Shown here: in pieces, positions 1 to 13,320 of the stretch
Position numbering within the stretch: position 1 is the stretch's first letter
Layout of the letters: every line of letters begins with the position of its first letter
Source of the DNA: Varroa destructor
Taxonomy: Eukaryota > Arthropoda > Arachnida > Mesostigmata > Varroidae
Assembly: GCF_002443255.2 (NCBI RefSeq)
Contig: NW_019211458.1
Span: 19,671,509 to 19,735,508 of the forward strand
Reading direction: 5' to 3'
Length of the DNA stretch: 64,000 bases
Notes under the pieces: model-generated
The model's database searches: none
The model's input: the letters and a program-made list of their open reading frames with translations, nothing else
Told to the model about the DNA's origin: nothing
Translations under genes and position numbers: made by a program

Positions 1-1700
1 AAACTGGCTGCGGACTTTATTATTTTTGTTAGTTTTGCTGTTCGTATGTAGTTTTTGAACGATGCTTCATGAATACGAGTAAAGTGTTTAGTTTTCAGTA
101 ACAAAAACAACGTCATGTTTTCTAACAGCTGTGCCATGTAATAGATCCTTGTGTTAGCCAGATTCCACCCACCACCACTAAGTCAGCATAAACTTGCTTC
201 AGCGTAGACCTAGTTATGCGCCATCTACATGTAGGTGTGATACTATCAATACGACGCCTGGGTATAGCAGATAGAGTCGACACGATTAGTATTCATGGTA
301 TTTATTAGAAAGGCCAGTTTTGTGTAGTATCTAACTACAATTAGAAGGACGTACTAAGGCTTCGGTATTGTCTTTTGCTGCCTGACTAAAGTCCAACAGA
401 TAGCGGGATGTCCCTGTTGGGGGATAAGAAACAAAACCCTCGACTGAAGTTACTGAAAACTGTGTTGATAGGGTAGGGTTTTGTCATGGGTAGGTTTGCA
501 TGAATGTCATCATATCATTGTCGTAGGAAGTACCTCAAGTGCTCGCAGCCGGAGCTTCTGCAGTGAGGTATGTAAGCCTTAAAAGCTTAGGGCTGCCGGC
601 CATAACCTGTTGTTTCTACGAATTTCTCGTGGTCGTGCCATAAAAGCATTAGCGGCGCAAGGGTCGCGAGCTTGGTAACATCACAACTGGGAGGCAGACC
701 TTCTAAATAGGACCAGACCCATTTTGCTGAAAGCCCTGTCTCGAACCGACACGTATGCACATATTTTTATTACAAAAAAAAAGAGATCTGGTGGTGAACA
801 AGACTGAGTTAGATAAAAGGCGTAAGTATATAAAAATCTTGTTTCGGATTATTTAAAACTATCCAGTTTTACTGACCGGTATAATTTCGATTCGTCTTTC
901 GGTAAGATTCTATATCGGCGTTATGAAATCGATTTGTATCGCGAGCTTTGCTCTTGCAAACCGTATAGCGTAGCCTGCAATATCTTGACTACATTAGCTT
1001 ATTCCATAACCAATGACAGTCATCTTTGTTAGTATCAAAAATTCTAACAAACTGCTCTTCTAATGAATAGTGATATTCTTAGAGGGTGTCTTTTCGGTTG
1101 GGTGTTTATACTTCTAAGAGCCGAAGGAACAAGTAGTGCACTTATTTCTAGGAGATCTACATGGAAGTTGGTTGAAAACAGAAAAACAGCTTTTCATATG
1201 CTACTTTTAAAAAAAAAATAACCCAAACTATTCTCGCAGTATAGACTACTAGGATCTGTTTAAAGATTCTAGCGATAGTGTAAGCTAATCAACCGAATTA
1301 CGGGTTTTGTTATCAATATCTGGTAAAGCCGACTGAGGCCGAAAACTGGAACTTTTGCTTGTTAGTTATGCAGTCGTTTCTCTTATAGCCTTCTATATTT
1401 CACCTAGATTTCAATTAGATGAAATCGATTATTCCCTTTACGATATTGAATCGACTGAGCGACGATGTCACAAGAACGATACGAAAAGGTCCCACGTGGG
1501 TTATGCACTGTTCAATATCAAAAGTACACATAGAGAACAAATAAGTGAAGCGTAAGCAAGTATAGGCTCAATGCTCTGCAAGCTGGCATGTTGAATCGAA
1601 ACAAAGTAGCACATACTATTTACATAGTCGTATGTATTCATCCATCCCTGCATACATGATATATCTATACGTTTAACAACTGCGAACTACGTCGGACGCA
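1..1700. other. AT-rich non-coding stretch
   Basis: No open frame here reaches a convincing length. The longest, 1355-1555, is 66 codons and begins at TTG. The stretch holds a short A tract near 773-783 and an A-run near 1209-1219. Two modest stem-loops lie close together: a 7-bp stem pairing 393-399 with 414-420, and a 10-bp stem pairing 431-440 with 475-484. Stems of this size are expected by chance in a window this long. I see no splice-flanked exon, RNA gene or mobile element. Confidence 0.6.
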
Positions 1701-4600
1701 CTCACATCACACTGTGCTAGTAAGTATTTCTTCGTCCTACTATCGCCCGACGTAACATGCCCAAACACTTAACCTCTTTACCCATACTTCTTCTACACAT
1801 ATATTTTGCTTTTTCTTCTACTTTTCCTTTTTCATCCGATGCCCTCGTGCAGCAGCTTCTACTGCTCTGCATCGTCGTATTGCTTCGAAGACGTTTGTAG
1901 TAGGTAAAAGGTAACGCCGGAAGCTGGTTGCAACCGATTGCTTCTGCCAATGCTTACTGGCAAACGAGCGTACGTCAATTGAACGTTTTTCTTCTTTTCT
2001 CTCACTTTGTCCCGATCCCTCTACGTCGCCGGTCGCCAATTCGTACGTCCCTCTGTGCCTCCTTCTCTTATCGCCGCAACAGCCTCTACTGCTTCTGGCT
2101 GCTCGCGCCTCTGCTTCGGACTTTTTCGCTTCGACTTAACTGGTAGCCCGAGCGATAAACGGTCGCTGGCGCTCAACTGGTACCTCCATTTTGCCTCGGA
2201 CACATCTCACAGACTCTCGCAGTCGTGTCTGATGCTGTCTCCAGGGAAGGAGAGCGTGCTACATCGAACACTAGCGCAAACCAGAGATGGGGAATCGAAA
2301 CAGATCTGCTCGTCATATGTGGAAAGCAGCTCGTACATACATATAGCGGTCGTGTTCCTAGTGAATGTTTTGTTCGTCGAAGACATCGGTGTAGAGAGAT
2401 AGTAATTACGATGATCAGAAAAGGCTACGGATTTATAATAGTGATCGTCGTAAGAGCAATTCGAATAGGAAAATTGGCCAGTAAACTCGATCGACTAATA
2501 GTGGGAATATAGCGAGCAGTGTGGCCTAAGTCTATACTGGACTGCCATATATAGCTTCTGGGCCAGAGAAAAGGAGGCGAATTCTAAAAAAGACTTGATT
2601 TTCACGCAGACTTATGTCAGATCAAATGTTCAATGTTTTGCTTTGTTACCACGAGGAAAGACACGCCTTGCCTAAACTGCACGTAAAAGAGGAGATCTAA
2701 AATACGATTAAAGCTATTAGACTGCTTTAGGACGCAAATTTTACTTTGACTACTCTTACGTAGCGAACACTTCACTCTCCTACCGTTTAACAGTATCACG
2801 CAATAATTGGCCCCTCTTGCGAACCATTCGATGCTTTCTTGGTCGCTGTGATGATAATAAAAAGTTAGGGCAAATCTTGTTCTTTTAATTCACACGCATT
2901 TTCTATTGAAAAAGAGTAATACTTTGTGCATTGATATACTTTCTCAACTGCGGCTATATCCGACTTTATTTTATCTCCTGTTCACACCTACATGAGACAG
3001 TATTTCGGCGGCACAACGCTCAAATCTCGGTGGGCGTGTGAGAACTTACATATATACTATCCTATACTATCTATGCAAGGTACATGAGGAATACTCGAAA
3101 TCTTTGAGCAGAACGTCTGCAATTCGTATTTTTTTTTTTATCAAAATGTATATCCGTACGTGCACTATCAGTATGGCCAATGTGTGCGTTCCTATATTTG
3201 ACTTTCCGTGTAAACGAGTATATATTCATTACAATTCTGAAATCAATATCTCAAAGATACGAACTTCACTGGGTGCGACTGGGTTCCATGGGCTCTTCGG
3301 AATGGAGCTAGCATCTAGGACTATCCATGCTGGCCTTGGTACTAACACCGTGGCCTGCCACCGTGTTACGTAGTCTACGAGCTAGTGACCGAACGAATCA
3401 TACTGGATAGAAGCGAACGAAATTGACGTTGTAGTAGCAGTGGCAGCAATTGCCAAACGATAGAAAATGCATATGTATATAGGGCTGAGAGAGAGGGAGA
3501 GAAACGAACTACACTCTAACGCTTCCAAGGGTTCTTCTAGGCTCTTGCGGGCGTGGCAAGGCTCGGGGGCGAAGGGGACCAAAAACTCTTTCTATGCGTA
3601 CGCCAATGGCTGTGTACGCACTCGACTCGTAGTAGCAGCAGTAGCAACGGAGTGAGAACGCGAGATGGCGTCGCGGACAGCTGGCGGTCGACGGTCTACG
3701 AACACCGCCATTCCGTCAATAGAACACTAGAGTAGACGCGAATCTTGGGAAAATTCGAGGAAAATGTCTTGAAAAAGGCCTTTAGTGGCTGCAGTGGTGG
3801 TCTGGCTACGTTGCTTGTAGCCTGCTGATTCAGGCCGTCCTTGCCTTTATAGAGGCCTTCCGCAAGCTGCCCTTTAGGCTTATACCCCTTGCCCCCCTTC
3901 TTTGCTTTAAAGAAATGCGACCTCCTCGTTTTCGTAGTTGTAGGGCCTTCGAGCGACGAAAGCCTCCGGCGGCGAGTGAAGCTTTGGCCTTTAAAGAATC
4001 GATTTCGTAGCCTACTACCCGTGCCACTTGCGCGGCTACCAGCGCGCCACTCCGGAGGAGCCGATACGACCCTGGGTTACAGGAGATATACACCGACCTA
4101 CAGACCAAGGAAAATTCAGGGTCTTAAGAGAGCGACCCACCATCGTTCAATCCATTTCGCCGTCGCCGTAGCAGTCGTTCGGCCCTTTTTGCTAGCGTTT
4201 CTACTTCTACGACCGTTCCCGTTTCTAGCTACTGCTGCTGCCCCCGTGATTGGTTGTCCATGTTTGGCCCGTTGGCCGCTTCGGGGACTATGGGCGACTA
4301 GTAACGGTAGCCAGAGAAGGGAACGGTCATCTGCGACGCTGCCTGGCCGACAGCTAGAACGCGTAGTATCACTTACTACGAAGCACGTCTGAAGCAGCGC
4401 CATATAACAACTGTACAGAATCCATAGGGCTCCATCATGTATACACCCAAATATAGCTAGCACGTAGGGCATTACGCCGCAGTATTGCAACACGATATAT
4501 AGCGTGGTGTTGATACAAACGAGGAAACAATAGAACAACAAAGAATAATACGACGCTGAGTCGACTTGTGTCCAAAGAATTCGGCTTAACTTTGGCACAA
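1701..4600. other. GC-richer stretch without a recognisable gene
   Basis: Many short frames overlap on both strands, the longest being 167 codons on the plus strand at 3889-4392 and 160 codons on the minus strand at 4116-4598. Their translations are Arg-, Ser- and Cys-rich with no known motif, as expected from the non-coding frames of moderately GC-rich DNA. A degraded AGT/AGC trinucleotide island lies near 3629-3650, and variants of GGCCTT recur between about 3777 and 4000. No RNA gene or element ends were seen. Confidence 0.55.
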
Positions 4601-6480
4601 TAGGAATCGAAACGAAAGTAATGAATATAGTGGGTAAAACGCGGAAAAAGTGGGTGAAAGGCGCTTGGCTCAGGACGACGGAGTTATAACTGAGTTAGTA
4701 CCATGATTAAACACGAGTAATATCTTCGTAAGGCAGTATGTTTTATTTGATCTGCATGAGCGCTACTTAGTTTTCCATGTCTATCAATCGGCACTTTATA
4801 ACCCATCCGCAAAATGGGCTTTATCGCTTACGACTTGTCTTTAAAAACACATAAATGGATCATTTGATGCCTACATAAGCAAGTGAGCATAAATATGAAG
4901 TAATAGTAAGTTTCGACTGTTTCATAGATCTAGTTCAATCATCACCTGTTTTACTCACACTTCCACGTGTCGTGTGAACTTACTGTATCAGTTTACGTTA
5001 CTTCTGTTACGTACACGAACTGATCTCGTATCAACAACGAGGTACAGCGAAGGCCGAACTGCCCTTTTAGGAAGCGTGACCTTGCCGGTAACAATCAGGT
5101 AGAAAAGCGCCACTAAACAGGAATAGCAGCAGCGTCAGTAAGAGCACGCAGATAATCCGAATTAGGGGACTAAACGAATGTGCAAATAAAAAAAAAAACG
5201 AGACGAGGGTAGGCGCAATAAGGCAAGAAGGCTTTCTCAATGGGTAAACTAGGAACGGGTGCAGCGGAAATGTCAAAGGGAAAATCGCGAGCCACTGGAG
5301 GAGATAAAAGAAGCTGAGTTTCTTGTACCTCGCGCGTCGCTCTGGAAAAACAAACTCAATGCGAGCAACATGCAGACACACAGGGATTTCTTTCACTGGT
5401 AATACATACACACACACACACACACACATACACACACAAAAGAGGCGCATAAACCGAGGAAAACGGAAGGAGCAAGAGGAAGAAAAAGATGCATAGTTTG
5501 GGTAACCGGCAAAGCAAATTGAAAGGAAAACAAATAACCCTGCAAAACGAGCTGATGAGAGCGAATAGCGAGACCAAATAGAAGGAGACTGAAGAGCAAT
5601 AAAGATGATACACAAATGAGAAAGCCGAGGAATGGATGCGAAGAAACTGAGAGTACCCAGAGTAAAAAATACTTGGGGACAATTGAGAAGTGTGAGGGGC
5701 GTGGAGCCGCTACACTGAGCCCACCTGGCTGGCGAGCGTCGGCGGGTATCACCCATCCTGACAGACCGACTAACAGAGTTACGGAGTCAGCTATGTTGAA
5801 AAAGCGTTTCGAGGTCCTCGGATCGGTAACGTAGGATGAGAGATAGAGAGAAACGGAAAACAGCGATCGATAGAGGCATATCGGCATTAGTAGAGCAACA
5901 ATGGAGGACAAGATGACGAAAGCAAACGTAACGGTAGAACAACGGGGTAAATGCAGAAAAAATGTAACCGCTCTACATTTGAACTACTTCCGCCCTCTCA
6001 TCTCTTTTTGTCTCTCTTTCGGGCTTGTTTTCAGATAGCCATAAAGGATAGCAGGAAGCAGAGGTGATGATAGATAGCAAAAATAGATGATGAACAATGT
6101 CTGGGGGCATAATTGCAGTGGTAAAAGCCTAAGAACGGAAAATTGCTAAGAAATTCGAGCACAACAGCGCTAAAGGCAAGGCTACAAAAACAATGAGTCC
6201 ATACATAACCAGAGCGTATTTCCTGGACGGCTAGGCGACAGTCACGAAGAACGTTATTGACAGGTTTATTGCTGGACTGCTAACAGCATGTAAGAATACG
6301 GCGAACAAGCTCCTGAAATACACGGTACAAAGAGAAGATGAATTTCGAATACGACTAATAAAATTGAATTCTTACATATATATATAAATGATAGCTATCT
6401 ATGATGCCAGTTGTTGTCTCGTATAGCTCCTTTAGTTCGGCCATCATTTGCACTAACCGTCCTCAGGCCGTGAGAGTTTA
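4601..6480. other. Purine-rich block with (CA)n, non-coding
   Basis: From about 5160 to 6000 the plus strand is strongly purine-rich, with many AGAGGA and GAAGAA words. This bias removes stop codons from the opposite strand, so long overlapping minus-strand frames appear (229 codons at 5067-5756, 172 at 5393-5911, 108 at 5356-5682). All three translate to Phe/Leu/Ser/Cys-rich low-complexity sequence, and three overlapping frames cannot all be genes. A (CA)n microsatellite sits inside. An (AT)n run occurs near 6376-6387. Confidence 0.6.
5404..5438 (+). repeat. (CA)n microsatellite
   Basis: A dinucleotide CA repeat about 35 bases long, interrupted by T near its two ends. On the minus strand it encodes the Val/Cys run seen in translations of the overlapping antisense frames, which shows those frames are driven by simple sequence. 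It is probably length-polymorphic. Confidence 0.95.
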
Positions 6481-8300
6481 CATGGCCTTTCCCTTGCCTA
6501 TAGCTGACCGCCAGTGACCGCCTTTTTCATCTTCTACAATCCATCTGGACGTAGCCCTAGAGAGAAAGGACAACGCTTCCTGAGCACCCGCAGGGTCTGC
6601 TTCGGCTCGCCTGCGGCTTGGGTTCTTCTTGCAAAAGAAAGCTAAGGAAGCGAAAAGATCACCGAAGACTAACAAGCGTATTTCGTGGTCTTGGTCAATG
6701 CCATTGCTTTTCCCGTGCTCGCCTCTATCTTCGTCTGCGTTTATGCCGTCATCTTGCAATGAACACAGCAATGAGAAAGAACAAGATCGAGCTTGAGCAC
6801 CATGGGTCGGTTGGCACATTGCGCGGTCAAGGGGCGAAAAGAGAAACCCCGCGGCGCGAAGGGCCCTCAAAGAGTCCAGCCGCCACCGCCTCCGCCCCTT
6901 GTGAAAGCGGCGTCGAGCCGTCTTCCAACTTCTCGCATAGAAGCTAGCTGCAAGCGAAAAGTCTGTCAGTGACATCGATGCACACTAGTCCTTAGTGGCC
7001 CTGGTTAGCTGAGTCGCACCGCGCCGCTTCGGCGACTGGTGGCACTATCGCTGTCAGCTGTAATGCAGAAAGGGGACAAAGGTCTGCGCAAATTTGAAAC
7101 TCTTTGTTCGAAATATTCTTAGAGCCGCGACTAAAGAGAGGATCCATAGGAAAAATCCGGAGATGTTCAGTCTTTCCTCTTCGGTGCCTTTCCCACTGTG
7201 CATTCACTTTTTTCTTCAGAAAACCCTGCAAGCCTTTGATCACACAGGTCTTCGCTGTGATGGAGACAGTTAGATCGGCTATTCGTGATCGTTGCGTCTT
7301 ACTGTTAGTAGTTTGCTGTCTTTACCATCGCGCTACTGCTGTACAGCTGGACACGTCGCTTTCTTTTGCCACTCTTCCCTCGTTTTCACTTCTGTATCAA
7401 ACGACTCACTTGTCCGACTCGCACTCATCATCGCTGAAGCATTTGATGATCTGATCAGCTGCCACAGCCTCTAGTGCCTTAAGCAAGAGCTTCGCTTCGT
7501 TATCGTTCGAACAGAAAGATATCGTCGAATAAGTTAGATGAAAGAGGAAGAGAGGTGGTGCAGTGTCATGGAACAAAAAGAACTAAACGCGTCAATCGTG
7601 TGTTGTAGCAGAACGAATGGACACTCCAAATGGCTGCACTTGGAGCACCGGTGGCGGTGGCATCGGTAGTGGCAGCTGGAGAAGAGGCGACGCTCTAGCA
7701 GATCTTAACGGGACCTAGACGTGTCCTTTGGGAGCCATCAGGAGCCAAGAAGGCTCGTCGGTGAAGACGACAACGATAACAAGGAAAAACAGGCTCGTAC
7801 CAAAGTCGTACCCGTGCGTTTCGCCCTCTGGTCGATGTACACAAGGAGGAAAATATCGAGCACGGCTGTTTGCCTGTACGCAAAGGCGACCTGAACTGAG
7901 CGTCTGGCGAGGAAACGAGACAAGAGAGTGCGACAAGATGTGGGGTATAGCGATGAAACGATGGAGCAAAGCAGCTCTCCCTTTCCTGGTTTCGTCTAGC
8001 CGTAAGGCAGACTTTGTATGATATAGAGCGTTGGCAAAAGCCAGTGAGAGAAAAGTTGCGAGATGATGAACCATCCTGACATTTATTGCAGCCGTGGCAA
8101 GTGCCGACGCAATGGTTGCGTTTCTTTCAGCGACATCGTCTTCCTTTGGAAATCTCTTCCATTGACTCTGCCGCATTCCTTCTCGCACTGAAGGTCGCGT
8201 CGTCTCTCGTTGTCGTCGTGGTGCATCGAACCGAACTGACTCCGATGAGTGAGACCAGACTCCAATGGCGAACATAGCTAGAGAGGCGACGCTAAAGAGG
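6481..8300. other. Mosaic stretch, no assignable gene
   Basis: Frames of 100 to 190 codons occur on both strands (165 codons minus at 6478-6975; 186 codons minus at 7715-8275; 116 codons plus at 7104-7454). They overlap one another and give Arg/Ser-rich, motif-free translations. A GGTGGC-type trinucleotide patch lies near 7648-7678. I see no exon set sharing one strand with matching splice sites. Confidence 0.5.
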
Positions 8301-10400
8301 GGTACAAGAAAATTGGGTGCCAGGTCACATCGACATGATCGAGACGACAGGTGAGTTGCGTCTATGTGCTAAGACCGAGCGGGTCGGTGATCGTTGACGT
8401 TTACGGCGTACGCAGCGAAGACAGACATTCAGAAAATTAAGCTACTGTAATACACAGCTTAAGTGTGGTTGGTCCATGCATACATCCGGCAATAGCATTT
8501 ACCTGTCGAAGAAGGCAACATGAACCAAGGGCAACTAGCCATGATTCATATCTAAATTTGCTCTATTCCTATAAAGCAATCCTTTATCTCGACAGATATA
8601 TTATTTAGCGTATTTAGCATGTTTGACAAGTTTATTCCTTTGGTACATGCCGATCCAACTAAACAATCTAAAGAAAACAACTTAGTTCAGAGAATGTCGT
8701 CTTTCAGAAAGCAAGCTTCGTCTTCCATGTTTCCAAGCCACGAGTCACTAGTGCAGAAAAATACTAACTGTTACACGAAACAACAACATGATCCATGATA
8801 TAATTAGTAAACTCATCAATGCTGGCACAACTAGTGCGTCTCAGTTTTTTCTTTTTTTATCTAACACGCCAAGATGTATTTTATAATGAAATCCCAGCAA
8901 ATCAACGCTGGACCATATCCAGCCTAATTTGCGTGCACCATTGAGGACAGCGAATATCTTGCGGCAACGTAAATAAAGACTTAGGATTAAGGAGGAGATA
9001 GGCTGGTGACGAGCAGTCTATGACGGTCGACCCTAACAGAGATTCACTTCTCCTCCTCCGCAATGATATACTCACCATCAGGCCGAATCGTAACGAACTA
9101 CGGAAAGCGTGCATTCCGAGCGAGCCGTCATGCCGTTCCAGCGTGTGCACTAGGTTCTATTACAGTACGCTACAGTGACAAATGATGACGGCCCGTACAG
9201 CCGCCGGCCGCGCTAGTCCGGGCGGATGTCTTCGGCGAGACCAATTAGCACGTCCGACGTTGCGTAGCCACTTGCTTGGTGGGGACTGGTCGGCGGCTGC
9301 AGGCCCCCCTTCTGCTGTTCGTGCAACAGCTGAAGCTGTTTCTATTACTACTCAGGCACAAATAGTAACATTAATAATAGTGGTGGAAGTGCTAGAATCG
9401 TCGCTTGGACTATTGCCTAGTCATAAACAAACTCAGACAAAAAACCGATTTGGCGCTATTAGCAACACAAACTGCTCCAGCCGCCGTCGCTGGCCCAGCT
9501 ATTCGTTTCGTATAATATTATATATACGTCTGGTTATACAGAATAGCTCAGCGGCACTCCTGGCCGGCGTCGTTCTTATTCAACACGACACGCCGCACTC
9601 TCAGTGGCCCTGTTCGTCTGGTCGTCTCTGCAACTGCTACTGCGGCGGCAGCCAATCACACCTGCCGGCAGGTCCTTTTCTTTTTTTCGTAAATAGATTA
9701 TGCTCTGAGTAACCAGGCGTGCAAGTAGCAATGCAACCTGCAAGTTTCTAGCTAGCTCTTACCGAGGAGAACGGTAACTTTGCTGATAACGGCAACGCGT
9801 GACGGCGACGTTGACAGCGGTAGAAGTAGAGTCTGGCTGGCAAAGCGACGCGTGAGTCCGCAGTGCAAGATAACAGCCGCATACACATGCATCACTGTTG
9901 TAACTCTGGTACGGCACGAACTGAGCGAGTAGAACAAGTGATGCAGGCAAAGGACTTGCGTGTCCGTACTCCGTTAGCAGCCGTCTCTCTCCATCTCTTG
10001 GCCTGTCGGTGCACGATCATAGATGTAGCTAGTTCTTGTCAACGGTGACGCCTCGTATCGGAGTGCGCGAAAAAAAGAAAGGCCGAAAGCAAAAACAACG
10101 CTGGCAACACTTTAAATATTGTGCATTTGTTGAAGACGTCCTGTTTGCTTATTGCCGGTGCCTGCCAGGCAGGCTTTGTTGCCAATGTCGGTCTTGCCGG
10201 AATTCGTTGCCGTGCAGGATCAAGTTGAATGATTCAAGCTAGATACTTTTGCTAGTCCCTGACTCCTTTGCTAACAGACTCTGTCTCGTAACCAGTTGTT
10301 TCAGTGTTTACAAAGGATTCCGCTCGACGAACGCCGGCTTAAAAACGACACCAAAACAAAAGAAGACGACTGACTAAGTGGTTTTGGCATTTTAAATGAG
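8301..10400. other. Non-coding stretch
   Basis: The part from 8400 to 8900 is AT-rich and featureless. From 9180 to 9712 a 176-codon plus-strand frame is open, but its translation is Ser/Arg/Ala-rich with no recognised domain. A perfect 12-base palindrome lies at 9661-9672, a size expected many times by chance. No RNA gene or mobile element was seen. Confidence 0.5.
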
Positions 10401-10424
10401 CACTAAACGTTTACGTCATCTGTA

Positions 10425-10832
10425 TCAGTCGAACGTTGTTACACCGTCGATCAATAAATTAATAAGTAAACTATAGATAAATTGATTTCTTCCTATTGGA
10501 GTATCCTTGGGCACCCAGAGAAACCTTTCGTTAGATATTATAGATAACAACGGCTTGATTTGGTCGTTGAAGCTAGCGGCCATTTGATGACAAACTTCAG
10601 ATAGTTTCCGCGTACTGTTGAACTTACACAAAGGATCCAGTGCAAGCTTGCGGTAAGCAAGCATTTTCATAAGTCGCTCTACGGCCACCACTATGTTATC
10701 ATTACTGAGTGTCAATAAACTATTCGATTGATGCACGCCAAACGATCGGATAAAAGAGGTCGCGTATCCATGAGGATGGTACAGCCAGGCCGAATAATGG
10801 ATGCACTTAGTCAAAAGGCACTTTCTATACAA
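10425..10832 (-). other. Unassigned 135-codon open frame
   Basis: This minus-strand frame is open for about 136 codons after an upstream stop and ends in TGA. Its translation has a balanced, non-repetitive composition, with stretches such as VERLMKMLAYRKLALDPLCK and hydrophobic residues spread through it. It lies in fairly AT-rich DNA, where stops should be frequent. The first codon is TTG and the first in-frame ATG is nearly halfway along (about residue 56), so it would have to be an internal exon or a decayed gene. I recognise no family. A few frames of this length are expected by chance in a 64 kb window, so coding status is doubtful. Confidence 0.13.
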
Positions 10833-13320
10833 TCCCCTCTTCTATAACTGGATGATATAGGTAGTAATGAGCTATTCAATGCCAATTAGCGTGACATAAT
10901 TAGTCATTTAAATGTTTGTGCCCTCATTCGATATCGGAAAAGTACGCCACGACACTGTAACCACGCCGCATGAACTGCACCCTCAGGCTAGATGAGATCA
11001 TGATCAGACTAAGTAGTGAACGAGGCGGTATAAACAAAAAGTAATCAAGTAATTATTGGCCTGTTAATTGAATAAAAAAGTAACACCGTTAAATAAAAGA
11101 AAAATAACTTAGTGCAACAATAAAAGTACTACCGCTACTTGTTTAGGGCGGGACTGAAACAGAAGCTTAGTTAGCTTTTACATAAATCCATCAGAATTTC
11201 CTATCGACTGTTCAATAAAAATATTCAGTTGTTCAAGTAACACAGACATATTGATACTGTTTATGTTTAACGATAGACCTGATCTCTAGCTTCGGTTTTA
11301 GTAATGAAAACACTGTCCCAGTAACTGCGTTTTCGGTTCTAACGTTTTTCAACCGAGTTCCGAAATGGGTCGTTTCCCTTTACATCGCTCTTACATCGAA
11401 CCCCAGTTGCATTCAGCTGAGGTTCGTCCGACAAAAAATTATGCGTATCAGATTTGTAGGTCCTGCTGCTTGAGTGCTGGGTGGAATAAATGAATCTCGG
11501 ATCACGGAGTGAGATAAAGAAGGTACACTTCATTAGGAGCAAACAAAATGCGATCGTTCTCGGGAAGACACGAGATGCTCAAGAGAATGTGTCCAGAGAG
11601 GCTAAACCATCGCCGAAGGGACACAAGTAGGCCATGGATGTCCTGGTTGGGGTCGTTTCAATTCAGTTTTGTGTGCTCAAGTAATGAATCAAGCTCCATT
11701 TCGCGTCGGATCAGCATTGTATACACCTCAGCCAATAACCCACATTGGCCGAAAGAGGCTGTTTGGCGTTCGATAGAGTAAGCAATTGTACTAGAACTAG
11801 CGGTAATAACAGTAGTAGAATTCCCAGACAGTACTCCTCTGTCACCTCGTTCAGATTTACTTCAAAAAGTCACATTAAAACTTACTTCACTTTTGCAACT
11901 ACATACAGACGAAGGACGGGTCTTTGTGGTTAATGGTTCATTTTAGCTCGAGCTGTGCATCCGCGCACAGCAGCTGTACAATGCTGTGTGCCGAATACAT
12001 AGTTGAGTGATTTGAAAGCGACGATCTTCGATTTTGATCGCGTTCAATGGTCATACCAAAATCGAAATCGTACCTTGTGCACTGCTGAACGTATATGCGT
12101 CTAAATCTTCATTCATTATAATAGAATGTTGAGAGGATTCAACTGGTCTGGATCTGTTCCCGGTTAATCTATCGACTGAAACGTAAATACTTCGTCTCAT
12201 GTACAAACAAGATACAAATAAGTACGATTGGTGGATGGTTCGAACGAATATCTACCTTATAGGCTATCAGAGTTATTATGTTCACACGTATATCATAGTC
12301 ACACTATAATGTACTGTTGAATTCGTTGTACGTCCTTTACTAAATCATCAATGATTTGAAGCAGCTTCAATCTGTACCCATTAGCACTATGGCAACGCCT
12401 TCGTAGGACCACCATCCACGAGACACTCTTAACTAAGTACCTATTCCAAAACATGATTAGATGTCCACTGGTGCACCTATGTCTGCAATTCGGTAAAAAC
12501 ACACCTTTGCCATTATGAACGAATGCTAGACTTGAAAGTTATTTTGCGACCATACAAGTGTATATTCTTACATTTTGAACAATGGGCATATGTGTCATAT
12601 TAGCCAATTTCGATTATGGATACATACTAATCTCAGCATGAATGCCCTATATGGAACATCGCACAAAAAGGCTTCACTTGAGGGGCTATCCGTTTGTAGC
12701 TAGATAGCGAAAGAAGGTAGTCCTAAAATACCTTAAAATCAATATATTTTCTCCATGCTATGCGGGCTTTTCTAGCTGGAACATTACATTGTCTTGGCTG
12801 AAAGCTCGTACTCAACCCGAGGGTCAATCATTCTGGGCAGAGGGAAAATCAAACACCTCGATCGCTGAACTTCCAGCTTCTACCAGCTGGTCTCATAACA
12901 TACCACTTCGTTCGAATCGGACGCTTAAACAATTATAGCGCCTTGCCCTAGGGATAATAACCTGTTCTGGAAGTATAATAATCTCTCTTTTCCTTTTGTC
13001 TGTTTATCTGTATCGTGTTGTGTGGCGTGACCGCCGACGTAATCATTGATTTGTACCCCCGATACCGTAGGGTTACACGGGCTAATAATGCGTCTCACTG
13101 GCTACGCGCGGTGGCTTTCCTGATTGCAATGGTTCGTTTTCAGCTGTATGTGCAAAAAAAGATGACAGGATTCTGAGTTCCAATCAAAAGGACAAAGTGA
13201 CTAAAGCAGGACAGAAGATGATAGAGAAATAGGAAGGTCAGTACGCAGTTACCCGTCTTTTTTTCAAATCGAGTTATTACTGTTTAATTGTCGACATTAA
13301 CGTCCCAAACGTGCCGATTT
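10833..13320. other. AT-rich non-coding stretch
   Basis: Mostly AT-rich sequence with only short frames (78 codons or fewer). A short 7-bp stem flanks GCACAGC near 11951-11973. No coding, RNA or element signature was seen. Confidence 0.6.

Noticed and set aside
556..590. TGAGGTATG resembling the let-7 5' end
   Set aside because: The match ends after the seed-sized region and the partner arm does not form a precursor hairpin.
5067..5911. Long minus-strand frames of 229, 172 and 108 codons
   Set aside because: They overlap in different frames and arise from purine bias on the plus strand plus a (CA)n repeat; the translations are low complexity.
12945..12975. CTAGGGATAATAACCTG resembling an rDNA homing-endonuclease target or LSU rRNA motif
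   Set aside because: The match is short, and the surrounding sequence does not align with LSU rRNA as I know it.
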